Both the position numbers and the translations under genes were made by a program. A DNA stretch of 64,000 nt from Brevibacterium atlanticum (GTDB lineage: Bacteria; Actinomycetota; Actinomycetes; Actinomycetales; Brevibacteriaceae): assembly GCF_011617245.1 (NCBI RefSeq), contig NZ_CP050152.1, forward strand, positions 992,001 through 1,056,000, given 5' to 3'. Shown here in pieces: positions 7,951 through 15,922 of this stretch. Position 1 is the stretch's first letter. Every line of letters starts with the position of its first letter. A model generated the notes under the pieces. The model was not told where the DNA came from. It worked only from the letters and a program-made list of their open reading frames with translations, and did no database searches.

Positions 7951-10335
7951 TCACACGGCGGCGTTCTCCCTCGTGGAGGGTTTCCACCGCAGGTGAGGGT
8001 CGTCGGTGAGTTCGTCCTCACGCAGCAGTGAGAGACGCGGTCGGACGGCGTCGGTGCGCGCAGCTGGCGGCTTGCGTCGTCCGGCCCGGAACTGGTCTAA
8101 CCACTCGGCACCCGAACCGCGATACTCCTGTTCGGCCGCTGCCTGAAGAGTCCAGTGAGGGTTGTACAGATGGGTACGACCCACCGCGATGAGATCTGCT
8201 CGCCCAGCAAGCAGGATCGAGTTCGCGTCATCAAAGGATGAAATCGCTCCGACTGCGATGACGGCGACGTTCGCCGGTCCGGCGACGTCCTGCCTGATCC
8301 GGTCTGCGAATGGCGTCTGATATGACCGTCCGTAAGCCGGCGACTCCTCAGGCGTAACCTGACCAGTTGAAACATCGATCCCATCGACACCGTGCTCGAC
8401 GAAGGCTTGTGAGATGGCGAGTGCGTCTTCAACCGTGTTCCCGCCCCGTACCCAGTCGGTGGCCGAGACTCGCACGGTGATCGCCTTTTCCGCTGGCCAG
8501 GCCTGCTTGACTGCGTCGAACACCTCGAGCGGGAATCGCAGCCTGTTCTCCATAGATCCCCCGTACTCGTCCGTCCGTCTGTTGGTGAGGGGAGAGAGGA
8601 AGGCAGAAAGCAGGTAGCCGTGAGCTGCATGGAGTTCGATGACGTCGAATCCAGCATCTGCGGCATTTCTCGCGGCCGCGACATAATCGGCGACGACAGC
8701 GTCCATGCCGGCACGATCGAGCTCTGTGGGAACCGCGTTGACAGAAGCGTAGGGCAGCGCCGAGGCGGACACAATGTCCCAATTTCCTGATTCCAGCGGC
8801 TGGTCGATTCCTTCCCACATCCGCTTGGTCGAGCCTTTGCGGCCAGCATGTCCGAGCTGGATTCCGATCTTCGATTGCGTCATCGTATGGACGAATTCAG
8901 TGATGCGCTTCCACCCGGCGACTTGTTCAGGCGAGTACAGGCCGACACAGGCAGGGGTGATCCGTGCCGATCGCGAGATCGCTGTCATCTCGGCCATGAC
9001 CAGGCCTGCTCCACCCATAGCCTTCGACCCCAGATGGGCGAGATGGAAGTCTGTGGGTACTCCATCTTCGCCGGCGGAGTACATATTCATCGGGGATACG
9101 ACGATCCGATTGGCCAACTCGACGCCACCGAGACGGTACTTCTGGAACATCGCGGGGGCCACCTCGGCGAGGGCCTGACTGGTCGCGAAATGCTCTTCGA
9201 CCCGCTTGGCGAACTCCGGATCACGCAACCGCAGGTTCTCCTGGGTGATGCGACGTGACCGGGTGAGCAGATTGAAAGCGAACTGCACAGGATCCTGGCC
9301 TGCGTACATGCCGATGCTCTCGAACCATTCGAGAGATGCCTGAGCCGCGCGCTGAGTCGATTCGACGACGGGACGTCGTTCGGTCTCGTAGGCCCGGAGC
9401 GCGGTATTGAGGTCGGAGTTCTCGAAGATGCACGCGGCGAGCGCAAGAGCGTCTTCCATAGCGAGTTTGGTGCCCGAACCGATCGAGAAATGTGCTGTAT
9501 GCGCGGCATCGCCGAGCAGCACGATGTTCTCATGCACCCAGTTCTGGTTGCGCACAGTGGTGAAGTTGATCCACTTGGAATTGTTCGTCAGCAGCTCATA
9601 GCCTTCGAGCTCTTCTGCGAAGATCTCTCTGATTCGGTTGACCGCGTAGTCGTCATTGACCCCGGGTCCGAACACTTCGTTCTCCGTCTTGTCGAAACCG
9701 GCACGACGCCACACGTCCTCGTGCATCTCGACGATGAACGTCGACCCCTGATCGGAGAACGGGTAACCGTGGACCTGCATGACGCCGTGTTCGGTCTCTT
9801 TGATGAAGAATTTGAATGCTTCGAAGACCTCACTCGTCCCCAGCCAGATGTATTTGTTCGCGCGGAGATCGAGAGAAGGTTTGAAACTGTCAGCGAAGGT
9901 GCGACGAATGAGCGAGTTGAGTCCGTCGGCGGCGACGACGAGGTCGTAGTCCGCGGCGAGTTCATTCACATCAGGTGCTCTGGTTGAGAACCTGACATCG
10001 ACGCCGAGCTCCCGTGTGCGCTGTTGGAGCATTTCGAGCAGGTCCTTGCGGTACATCGCCGCAAAACCCTGACCTCCGACGGTGAGCTGCTCGCCGCGAT
10101 AGTGGATGTCGATGTCAGCCCAGCGGGCGAAATGCCGCTCCATGTAGTCCGCGACGACCGGGTCGGCGTTGCCGATTCCTCCGAGAGTCTCGTCGGAGAA
10201 CACGACGCCGAATCCGAACGTGTCCGAAGCGGCATTCTGCTCCCAGACTGTGATCTCGACGTCCGAACGCAGCTGCTTGACGAGTGCGGAGAAATAGAGG
10301 CCTCCTGGCCCTCCTCCGACGACGGCGATCTTCAT
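7951..10335 (-). CDS. bifunctional aryl-CoA 5-monooxygenase / Old Yellow Enzyme reductase
   Basis: A 794-residue two-domain flavoprotein. Residues 1-390 form a class A flavin monooxygenase (GGGPGG at 8-13, a DLVVAADGLNS motif, VLLGDAAHTAHFSIGSGT). Residues from about 396 form an Old Yellow Enzyme barrel (SPMNMYSAGEDGVPTDFH, GIQLGHAGRK, FDVIELHAAHGYLLSAFLSPL). This layout is that of salicylyl-CoA 5-hydroxylase/oxidoreductase and of 2-aminobenzoyl-CoA monooxygenase/reductase. With the aryl-CoA ligase upstream and isatin genes nearby, anthraniloyl-CoA is the favoured substrate, giving a 5-hydroxylated or 5-oxo product. Salicylyl-CoA to gentisyl-CoA is the main alternative. It is the last gene of a five-gene minus-strand operon. 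Confidence 0.85.
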   Translation of the reverse strand: MKIAVVGGGPGGLYFSALVKQLRSDVEITVWEQNAASDTFGFGVVFSDETLGGIGNADPVVADYMERHFARWADIDIHYRGEQLTVGGQGFAAMYRKDLLEMLQQRTRELGVDVRFSTRAPDVNELAADYDLVVAADGLNSLIRRTFADSFKPSLDLRANKYIWLGTSEVFEAFKFFIKETEHGVMQVHGYPFSDQGSTFIVEMHEDVWRRAGFDKTENEVFGPGVNDDYAVNRIREIFAEELEGYELLTNNSKWINFTTVRNQNWVHENIVLLGDAAHTAHFSIGSGTKLAMEDALALAACIFENSDLNTALRAYETERRPVVESTQRAAQASLEWFESIGMYAGQDPVQFAFNLLTRSRRITQENLRLRDPEFAKRVEEHFATSQALAEVAPAMFQKYRLGGVELANRIVVSPMNMYSAGEDGVPTDFHLAHLGSKAMGGAGLVMAEMTAISRSARITPACVGLYSPEQVAGWKRITEFVHTMTQSKIGIQLGHAGRKGSTKRMWEGIDQPLESGNWDIVSASALPYASVNAVPTELDRAGMDAVVADYVAAARNAADAGFDVIELHAAHGYLLSAFLSPLTNRRTDEYGGSMENRLRFPLEVFDAVKQAWPAEKAITVRVSATDWVRGGNTVEDALAISQAFVEHGVDGIDVSTGQVTPEESPAYGRSYQTPFADRIRQDVAGPANVAVIAVGAISSFDDANSILLAGRADLIAVGRTHLYNPHWTLQAAAEQEYRGSGAEWLDQFRAGRRKPPAARTDAVRPRLSLLREDELTDDPHLRWKPSTRENAAV

Positions 10336-10430
10336 ACTGGTGTCCTTTCATTGCATGATCTGGTGACCGTTCGGCGCGGCTCAGGATAGGACTGTCGCGC
10401 TCTCACGGAATGTTTTTGGGAAAGGGGTAC

Positions 10431-12083
10431 TCAGACCCCTTCGGGTACCTTGCGCTCGTCTGATCTGCTGAGCTGTTCCCGGAGACGGAAATGCTGGAGC
10501 TTGCCGCTGGGATTCTTCGGAAGCTCATCGACGAAGTGGATCTCTCGCGGGTACTTGTACGGCGCGATCTGAGCTTTGACGAAATCCTGAATCTCCTTGA
10601 CCTTCTCCGGCCCGGACTCTGTGCCCGCCCGAAGCACGATGAACGCAGTGACCAGCGATCCTCGATCCTCGTCGGGCTTCGCGACGACAGCGCTCTCAAG
10701 GACCTCGTGATGCTCATTGATCGCCGTCTCCACCTCTGGAGCTCCGATGTTGTAGCCGGACGAAACGATCATGTTGTCGCTGCGCGCCTGGTAGACGAAA
10801 TAGCCGTCCCCATCGCGATAGAAGGTGTCGCCGGTGACGTTCCACCCATTGACGACGTACTTCGTCTGCCGTGGGTCATCGAGATATCGGCAGCCAAGGG
10901 GGCCGCGCACGGCGAGACGACCAGGCTCGTTGTCGCCGAGCTCGTTCCCGTCGGCGTCGAGGATGACCGCGCGAAATCCCGGAACCGGTTTGCCGACCGC
11001 GCCCGGCTTGATGTCATCGCCGGCAGCCGAGATGAAGACATGGAGCATCTCCGTCCCGCCGATTCCGTCGATGAGAGCGAGGCCGGTTGCTCGGAGAACT
11101 GCCTCTCTGGTCTGCACCGGCAGATGCTCGCCGGCGGAGATCGCCTTTCGAAGACCGCTGAGCAGGTCACCGCGTCCCTCTTTGATGATCACCCGATAGG
11201 CCGTCGGCGCCGTGTAGAGGATCGTCACCCCGGCATCGGCCGCATAGTTTGCAAGATCGAGCGGTGCGGCCTTCTCGACCATGAGTGACGCGGCCCCGAA
11301 ATAGAGAGGGAAGACGACGAGAGCGCCGAGCCCGAAGGTGAATGCCAGCGGTGCCGAACACGCACAGATGTCATCGGGTTCAACGCCGACAATGTGTCGT
11401 CCGAAGGTGTCGGCATTGATGAGGATGTCGCGATGGAAATGCATTGTCACCTTGGGCACACCCGTGGTCCCTGACGTGGGGCAGAGGAGGGCGACGTCGT
11501 CTGCCGCCGTTTCGACGTTGTCGAACGTCGTCTCCTTCGTTGCCGAAGTGATGGTGAGATCCTCGAGGGAATCTCCACCGCACGCGATGAGGTCGACCCC
11601 ATGATCCGCCGCAGGTGCGGTGATGTCTTTGAGGAAGCGGTGGTCGGTGATGGCGACCGTAGGCTGAGTCAAAGTGATGAGCTTATCGACCTCGGACTCC
11701 CGCAGGAGAGGCATTGTGGTCACGACGACGCCTCCGGCTTTGAGGGTTCCCAACCATGCTGCGACGAGCCAGGGATTGTTCGGTGCACGGAGCAGCACCC
11801 TGTTGCCTGGGACCACACCATGATCGTCGACAAGGACTCGAGCAATCTGATTTGACCGCGCGAGCAGCTGACCATAGGACCAGGTCTCACCTTCTGGTGT
11901 CGTCAGCGCCATTCGATCGGGGCCAAAGCGCTGCGTCGGAGTGTCGATGAGTGCAGTGGCTGCGTTGAGGCGATCCGGGTAGTGGACGTCGTCGATGGTG
12001 AATTCGAGAATGGGCCACTGGTCGTCCGGGGGCAGATGATCGCGCGCGAATGTATCGAGATGGCCTGTACGGGAGAGTTCCAT
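10431..12083 (-). CDS. aryl-CoA ligase (2-aminobenzoate/benzoate-CoA ligase family)
   Basis: A 550-residue ANL-superfamily adenylating enzyme that would activate an aromatic carboxylate with ATP and CoA. CPTSGTTGVPKVTMHFHRD is the P-loop, GIGGTEMLH the A5-type motif, WNVTGDTFYRDGDGYFVYQARSDNMI the hinge region, and PKNPSGKLQHF near the C-terminus holds the catalytic Lys. The family look is benzoate/2-aminobenzoate-CoA ligase. The start ATG 12083 is followed by MELSRTGHLDTFARDHLPP; longer upstream starts overlap the thioesterase. Sitting between a thioesterase and the aryl-CoA monooxygenase, it is the likely anthranilate-CoA ligase of the cluster. Confidence 0.82.
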   Translation of the reverse strand: MELSRTGHLDTFARDHLPPDDQWPILEFTIDDVHYPDRLNAATALIDTPTQRFGPDRMALTTPEGETWSYGQLLARSNQIARVLVDDHGVVPGNRVLLRAPNNPWLVAAWLGTLKAGGVVVTTMPLLRESEVDKLITLTQPTVAITDHRFLKDITAPAADHGVDLIACGGDSLEDLTITSATKETTFDNVETAADDVALLCPTSGTTGVPKVTMHFHRDILINADTFGRHIVGVEPDDICACSAPLAFTFGLGALVVFPLYFGAASLMVEKAAPLDLANYAADAGVTILYTAPTAYRVIIKEGRGDLLSGLRKAISAGEHLPVQTREAVLRATGLALIDGIGGTEMLHVFISAAGDDIKPGAVGKPVPGFRAVILDADGNELGDNEPGRLAVRGPLGCRYLDDPRQTKYVVNGWNVTGDTFYRDGDGYFVYQARSDNMIVSSGYNIGAPEVETAINEHHEVLESAVVAKPDEDRGSLVTAFIVLRAGTESGPEKVKEIQDFVKAQIAPYKYPREIHFVDELPKNPSGKLQHFRLREQLSRSDERKVPEGV

Positions 12084-12109
12084 GAGTCTGTGTCCTCGTG
12101 TTCGGAATG

Positions 12110-13036
12110 TCAGTGGGCGATCATGCCCTCTTGGGCTACGGTGGCGAGCAGCCGACCGCTGCGATCGAAGAATCGGCCTAGTGCGAGTCCGCGGGAAGAC
12201 TGCAGAGACTCTGCCTCTTGGGCATAGAGGATCCAGTCGTCGACGTTGGCAGTGCGGTGGAACCACATCGCATGGTCGAGGCTGGCGGTGACGAGTCCGT
12301 CCGATGACCAGCTGAGGCCCTGCGTGCGCAGCAACGGCTCGAGAATGGTGTAGTCGCATACATAGCTGAGCGCGATGCGGTGCAGATTCGCGGTTTCGGA
12401 ATCTGTCGACTGCACGGCAAGCGGAGTAAAGGATTTCAGCCAGATCGCTTGAGTGACGGTCAGCGTCTCTGCGCCGGCGGAGCCGTGTCCAGCGTTGTCA
12501 CCACTGAGGTAGACCGGACCGGGAATGTGCCGCATGTCGAAGCTGCGGCCGGTGGCCCAATACTCGGCTGCCGGGGTCGAGACTCCGGACAGGGCTGTTT
12601 CAGCGGAGGCCAGTGACTCCGGGTCGACGCGGAGTTCTTCCGTGCCGCCCCTCTGATAATCAGGGCCCTTCTGCGGCACCTGGAATGACCCGGTTGAGAG
12701 GAAGACGGTCTTTCCGCCCTGCACCCCGCGGACGTGACGAGTCGAATAGTTGCGTCCGTCACGGATTCGTTCGACGTCGTATCGGACGGGCTCGAACATC
12801 GTCACCGGTCGCATGAAGGTCGAATGCGTCGAATGGAGCACTCTGTCCTGACCTGCGGTGGCGATCATCGCAGCTGTGGCTTGGGCGACCATATCTCCGC
12901 CATAGGCTTTGGGCCACGGCGCGTACTGCGGTACGGCAGTGAAGGAGTCGACGTCGGATCCGCTTTCGACCGGGGTCAGTGAGATCGCTTCGACGAAAGT
13001 CGAGGACGTTCTCGGGGAGGTGATGTCAGTGCTCAT
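12110..13036 (-). CDS. acyl-CoA thioesterase, TesB-like double hotdog
   Basis: A 308-residue protein of the TesB (acyl-CoA thioesterase II) family. The first hotdog has PWPKAYGGDMVAQATAAM and HSTHSTFMRPV; the second has ASLDHAMWFHRTANVDDWILYAQEAESLQSSRGLALGRFFDRSG, a family hallmark. In this operon it could release the free acid from a hydroxylated aryl-CoA such as 5-hydroxyanthraniloyl-CoA or gentisyl-CoA. ATG 13036 has GAGAGAGG upstream. An alternative ATG at 13075 overlaps the cupin stop as ATGA and adds 13 residues. Confidence 0.78.
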   Translation of the reverse strand: MSTDITSPRTSSTFVEAISLTPVESGSDVDSFTAVPQYAPWPKAYGGDMVAQATAAMIATAGQDRVLHSTHSTFMRPVTMFEPVRYDVERIRDGRNYSTRHVRGVQGGKTVFLSTGSFQVPQKGPDYQRGGTEELRVDPESLASAETALSGVSTPAAEYWATGRSFDMRHIPGPVYLSGDNAGHGSAGAETLTVTQAIWLKSFTPLAVQSTDSETANLHRIALSYVCDYTILEPLLRTQGLSWSSDGLVTASLDHAMWFHRTANVDDWILYAQEAESLQSSRGLALGRFFDRSGRLLATVAQEGMIAH

Positions 13037-13071
13037 GGGGCCTCTCTCAGTCGTCGTGATATCGATGGAGC

Positions 13072-13539
13072 TCATGCGCGGCGATAGCCTTCGAGCTGCT
13101 CATCGGGAACGTCTTTGAGATTGACGACGATGTTCTCCGGAGTTCTGGTCGTGATCCAGATGAGCTGCTCGGTCGTCGACATGTTCGCTTCGACGTGCGG
13201 CATATAGGGCGGAACGAAGACCCAGTCGCCCTCGACCATGTCGAGGTATTCCTTATAGTCCTCGCCGAAGTAGATTCGGCCCTTTCCCTTGAGCACTCGA
13301 CCGCCGGTCTCCGCCTCGCCGTGGTGATGCGGAAGCGAACGATAGCCGGGCTCGTTGGAGACCTCTCCGTACCAGATCTTCGTCGCCGGAGTGTGCTGAA
13401 TCGAGACACCTGAGACGCGCACACAGTCGCCGGACTGAGTGGTATTGCGATCTTCCTCGCCCTTGCGGGTGACGACGGGAACGACCTGCCCGCGTTCGTT
13501 GGCATAGATCGAATTGTCGATGGTGTTGTGTTCGGACAT
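13072..13539 (-). CDS. single-domain cupin, candidate ring-cleavage dioxygenase
   Basis: A 155-residue cupin. Motif 1 reads GYRSLPHHHGEAETGGRVLKGKG and motif 2 GDWVFVPPYMPHVEAN, giving the usual His-His-Glu-His metal set. It is too short for a canonical gentisate 1,2-dioxygenase, which has two cupin folds. Its place between an FAH hydrolase and a thioesterase in an aryl-CoA degradation operon suggests a ring-cleaving or accessory dioxygenase. A likely substrate is 5-hydroxyanthranilate or gentisate, but no substrate is shown by sequence. A simple binding or isomerase cupin cannot be excluded. Confidence 0.6.
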   Translation of the reverse strand: MSEHNTIDNSIYANERGQVVPVVTRKGEEDRNTTQSGDCVRVSGVSIQHTPATKIWYGEVSNEPGYRSLPHHHGEAETGGRVLKGKGRIYFGEDYKEYLDMVEGDWVFVPPYMPHVEANMSTTEQLIWITTRTPENIVVNLKDVPDEQLEGYRRA

Positions 13540-13574
13540 TGTGAGAACCTCTTTCTTCTGCGTTGGGAGGGTGT

Positions 13575-14405
13575 TCAGACGGTGATCGGGTTGAGCAGCT
13601 CGCCCAGCCCCGAGGCGGCGGTGCGAATGACGTCTCCCGGATTGGCGTAGCGCGGAGGCTGCATTCCCTGGCCGACGCCACCGGGGGTTCCGGTGAGGAT
13701 GACGTCTCCCGGGGCGAGTGTGGTGAAGCCGCTGATGTACGAGAGCAGCTGTGCCGGCGGAAACACCAGCGATGAGGTGTCTCCGCACTGAACTCGTTCG
13801 TCGTTGATCCACCCTTCGACAGTGAAATGGGGGTCGGAATCGAATTCGTCGGCAGTGGTCAACCACGGCCCCAGTGGGGTGCTGGCTGTGAAGTTCTTGC
13901 CTTGGAACCATTGGAGAGTGCGCTTCTGCCAGTCACGCATGGACACGTCGTTGGCGACGCAGTACCCCGCTATCGCCGAGGAGGCTTCATCCTCTGACGC
14001 GTGTGTGAGCTGAGCGCCGACGATGACGGCGAGTTCGGCTTCCCAATCGACTGAGTTGCTGCCTCCGGTAGCGATCGCGTCATGTGCTCCGGTGAGGGTG
14101 TCCGTGTATTTGGCGAACAGGGTGGGGTGACGGGGCAGCGCGCGACCCATCTCGCGGATGTGATCGGAGTAGTTGAGACCGCAGCAGATGATCTTGCGCG
14201 GAGAGGTTAAGACGGACGCGAACTCGGCCTGCGAACTGGCGACGAAGTCACCTGACGGCGCGCTGACTGCGGCGATGGCCTTCGAGCGCCAGTCGCCCGC
14301 GGTGAGCAGTTCAGCGATGTCTGAGTAGGGGAGCAGCGCCCAGCCGCTGTTCGTCTCTGCTGCTGCGGCAGTGCCGGACTGTGTGCGAAGGGTGGCCAGC
14401 TTCAT
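13575..14405 (-). CDS. fumarylacetoacetate hydrolase-family enzyme
   Basis: A 276-residue FAH-fold protein: CCGLNYSDHIREMGR, then the metal-ligand segment SVDWEAELAVIVG, NDVSMRDWQ, GKNFTASTPLGPWL, FPPAQLLSYISGFTTLAPGDVILTGTPGGVG. Relatives hydrolyse fumarylpyruvate, maleylpyruvate or acylpyruvates, or decarboxylate. As first gene of the lower operon it would cut the ring-cleavage product to pyruvate plus a C4 dicarboxylate. GAGGTG precedes the ATG at 14405. The palindrome TGACGAGCGTCA lies 36 bases upstream of the start codon. Confidence 0.82.
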   Translation of the reverse strand: MKLATLRTQSGTAAAAETNSGWALLPYSDIAELLTAGDWRSKAIAAVSAPSGDFVASSQAEFASVLTSPRKIICCGLNYSDHIREMGRALPRHPTLFAKYTDTLTGAHDAIATGGSNSVDWEAELAVIVGAQLTHASEDEASSAIAGYCVANDVSMRDWQKRTLQWFQGKNFTASTPLGPWLTTADEFDSDPHFTVEGWINDERVQCGDTSSLVFPPAQLLSYISGFTTLAPGDVILTGTPGGVGQGMQPPRYANPGDVIRTAASGLGELLNPITV

Positions 14406-14440
14406 CACTTCACCTCTTTCTCTAACATGTTGCTTATTTG

Positions 14441-14452
14441 TGACGAGCGTCA
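14441..14452. promoter_or_regulatory. palindromic operator TGACG-AG-CGTCA (copy 1)
   Basis: TGACGAGCGTCA is a perfect 5-bp inverted repeat around two central bases, 36 bases upstream of the FAH-family gene. A second copy lies at 14522-14533 and near copies at 23129-23140 and 21474-21485, all in divergent promoter regions of this cluster. It is a probable operator; whether PaaX, AraC or another protein binds it is not visible. Confidence 0.55.
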
Positions 14453-14521
14453 TTGAAGTGAAACTTAGCATGAAGATCGAGTATGCAACAGAGGTTCAGG
14501 AAAATTTTTATATAGACAATC

Positions 14522-14533
14522 TGACGGGCGTCA
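14522..14533. promoter_or_regulatory. palindromic operator TGACG-GG-CGTCA (copy 2)
   Basis: TGACGGGCGTCA, followed by CA, lies in the same divergent intergenic region 81 bases from copy 1. It immediately follows an AT-rich TTTTTATATAGACAATC stretch that may hold the -10 region for the RidA gene. Overlap with the promoter core would suit repression. Confidence 0.55.
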
Positions 14534-14580
14534 CATAGTGTGAATTTTGCAAGCAATGCCCACGGTCTTCGGAGGACACC

Positions 14581-15009
14581 ACGAGTGACGCACAGAAATT
14601 CGCAACCGACCACACGATCGTCAACCCTGATTCGTTGGCGAAACCGTCGGGCTATGCCCATGGCGTACGGGCAGGCAGAAGGGTCTACCTCGGAGGTCAG
14701 ACCGCCTTGGACAAAGACATGAATATCGTGCCCGGGGGCATCGTCGCGCAGTTCGAGCAGGCATTCTCGAATGTGCTGACAACGTTGCGTGAGGCGGGGG
14801 GAGAGCCACGCGATCTCGTCAGTGTGACGATCTATCTCACCGATGTTGACGACTACTTGGCCAACGGGCGCGAAATCGGTCGTCGATGGAGGGCGATGGC
14901 AGGAACCGACTACCCGGCCATGGCGGGAATCGGAGTCTCGAGGCTGTGGCAGGCTGATGCGCTCATCGAGATCCAGGGAACCGCAGAAATCCCAGCGTAT
15001 CGAGCGTGA
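14581..15009 (+). CDS. RidA-family deaminase with apparent ACG start codon
   Basis: A RidA/YjgF-family protein, 142 residues if translation begins at ACG 14581. That codon has a strong GGAGG (14571-14575) five bases upstream. The segment TIVNPDSLAKPSGYAHGVRAGRRVYLGGQT is the standard RidA first strand and loop. The first in-frame conventional start, TTG 14635, falls inside this segment and would delete the first strand. Between the upstream in-frame stop and 14635 there is no ATG, GTG or TTG. RidA proteins hydrolyse enamines/imines, and the family includes 2-aminomuconate deaminases. Here it could deaminate an amino-substituted ring-cleavage product. Divergent from the FAH gene and convergent with PaaX. 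Confidence 0.75.
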   Translation, partial: TSDAQKFATDHTIVNPDSLAKPSGYAHGVRAGRRVYLGGQTALDKDMNIVPGGIVAQFEQAFSNVLTTLREAGGEPRDLVSVTIYLTDVDDYLANGREIGRRWRAMAGTDYPAMAGIGVSRLWQADALIEIQGTAEIPAYRA

Positions 15010-15028
15010 GGCCCAGACCCTATGGGCC

Positions 15029-15862
15029 CTATTCGGAGAGCACCTGTTCGACGTAGCGTTCTGCGCTGGCGGAGAGCCGGCGATGTGCTGTGTAGAACAG
15101 AGTGCGAACCCGAGGCCCGTTCCATCCGGAGGGGACGAACTCAGGTGGGAGCGGAGGAATCGAGTATGGCAACTCGCGCCACATCGTGAGCATGGGCACG
15201 TACATCCGGAACGCGTCCCGTTCGGTGGCTGCGGCTTCGTCGAGCCACTTGTCCCAGGTCTTCTCGTCGGGCACGTAGGCGGCGAGGAACGGGTCGAACC
15301 GTGAGTTGAGTTCTTCGAGGTCCCACCACTGTCCGATTCTCGTCGCCAGCTGCTCTTCGTCGGAGTACGCGCCGACGAAGAAGTCGACATAGTCGTCGAG
15401 GCCTCGGCGGCGAAGCACGACTTCCGCCTCGTGGAGGTTCGCCGCCGGGGCAATCCAGACTCCTTGCCCTGCGATGCCGAAGCCCAGCCGGGACAGAGAA
15501 GAGCGGATCTGGTGGCGCAGGGATCGTTGGGATTCCGGCACGGTGAATGTGGCGAGTGCCCATTGCCCGCTGCTGTCGGGGCGGGTGTCGGCGAAAATGC
15601 GCACGTCGCCTTCGTCGATCGTTTCTGCCATCGATGGATCGATGCTGTACACCGCTTGGCGGTCGAACTTCTCTGCGACGAGGATGCCCTTGCTCTTGAG
15701 GCGGGAGACAGCGGATCGCACGCCCGGTGCGTCATAGCCGAGATCCCCCATCATCTGCACGAGCTTCGCGATTCTGATGCGATCTCTGGGTGGCCTGGCA
15801 TACAGGCCGAAGAGCGTGATGATGAGGTCTTGGTGGCGCAGCGCCGGCTGAGGCAGGGGCAT
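15029..15862 (-). CDS. PaaX-family transcriptional repressor
   Basis: A 277-residue PaaX-like regulator. The N-terminal winged helix (LIITLFGLYARP to AVSRLKSKGILVAEK, about 13-65) is followed by the PaaX central domain with GQWALATFTVPESQRSLRHQIRSSLSRLGFG and a C-terminal domain ending HRRLSASAERYVEQVL. PaaX proteins generally sense aryl-CoA thioesters, which matches the aryl-CoA steps encoded alongside. It lies 60 bases downstream of the FAD dehydrogenase and is probably the last gene of the upper-pathway operon. It is a candidate reader of the TGACG-N2-CGTCA palindromes. Confidence 0.8.
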   Translation of the reverse strand: MPLPQPALRHQDLIITLFGLYARPPRDRIRIAKLVQMMGDLGYDAPGVRSAVSRLKSKGILVAEKFDRQAVYSIDPSMAETIDEGDVRIFADTRPDSSGQWALATFTVPESQRSLRHQIRSSLSRLGFGIAGQGVWIAPAANLHEAEVVLRRRGLDDYVDFFVGAYSDEEQLATRIGQWWDLEELNSRFDPFLAAYVPDEKTWDKWLDEAAATERDAFRMYVPMLTMWRELPYSIPPLPPEFVPSGWNGPRVRTLFYTAHRRLSASAERYVEQVLSE

Positions 15863-15922
15863 TCTTCGTCGTCTTCCGGTCTGGGGTCGTCACCCGACAG
15901 TATGCCACTGGAGCCGCCTCCG

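Noticed and set aside
13072-13539. Calling the cupin a gentisate 1,2-dioxygenase
   Set aside because: Gentisate dioxygenases are bicupins of about 350 residues; this protein has a single cupin fold of 155 residues.
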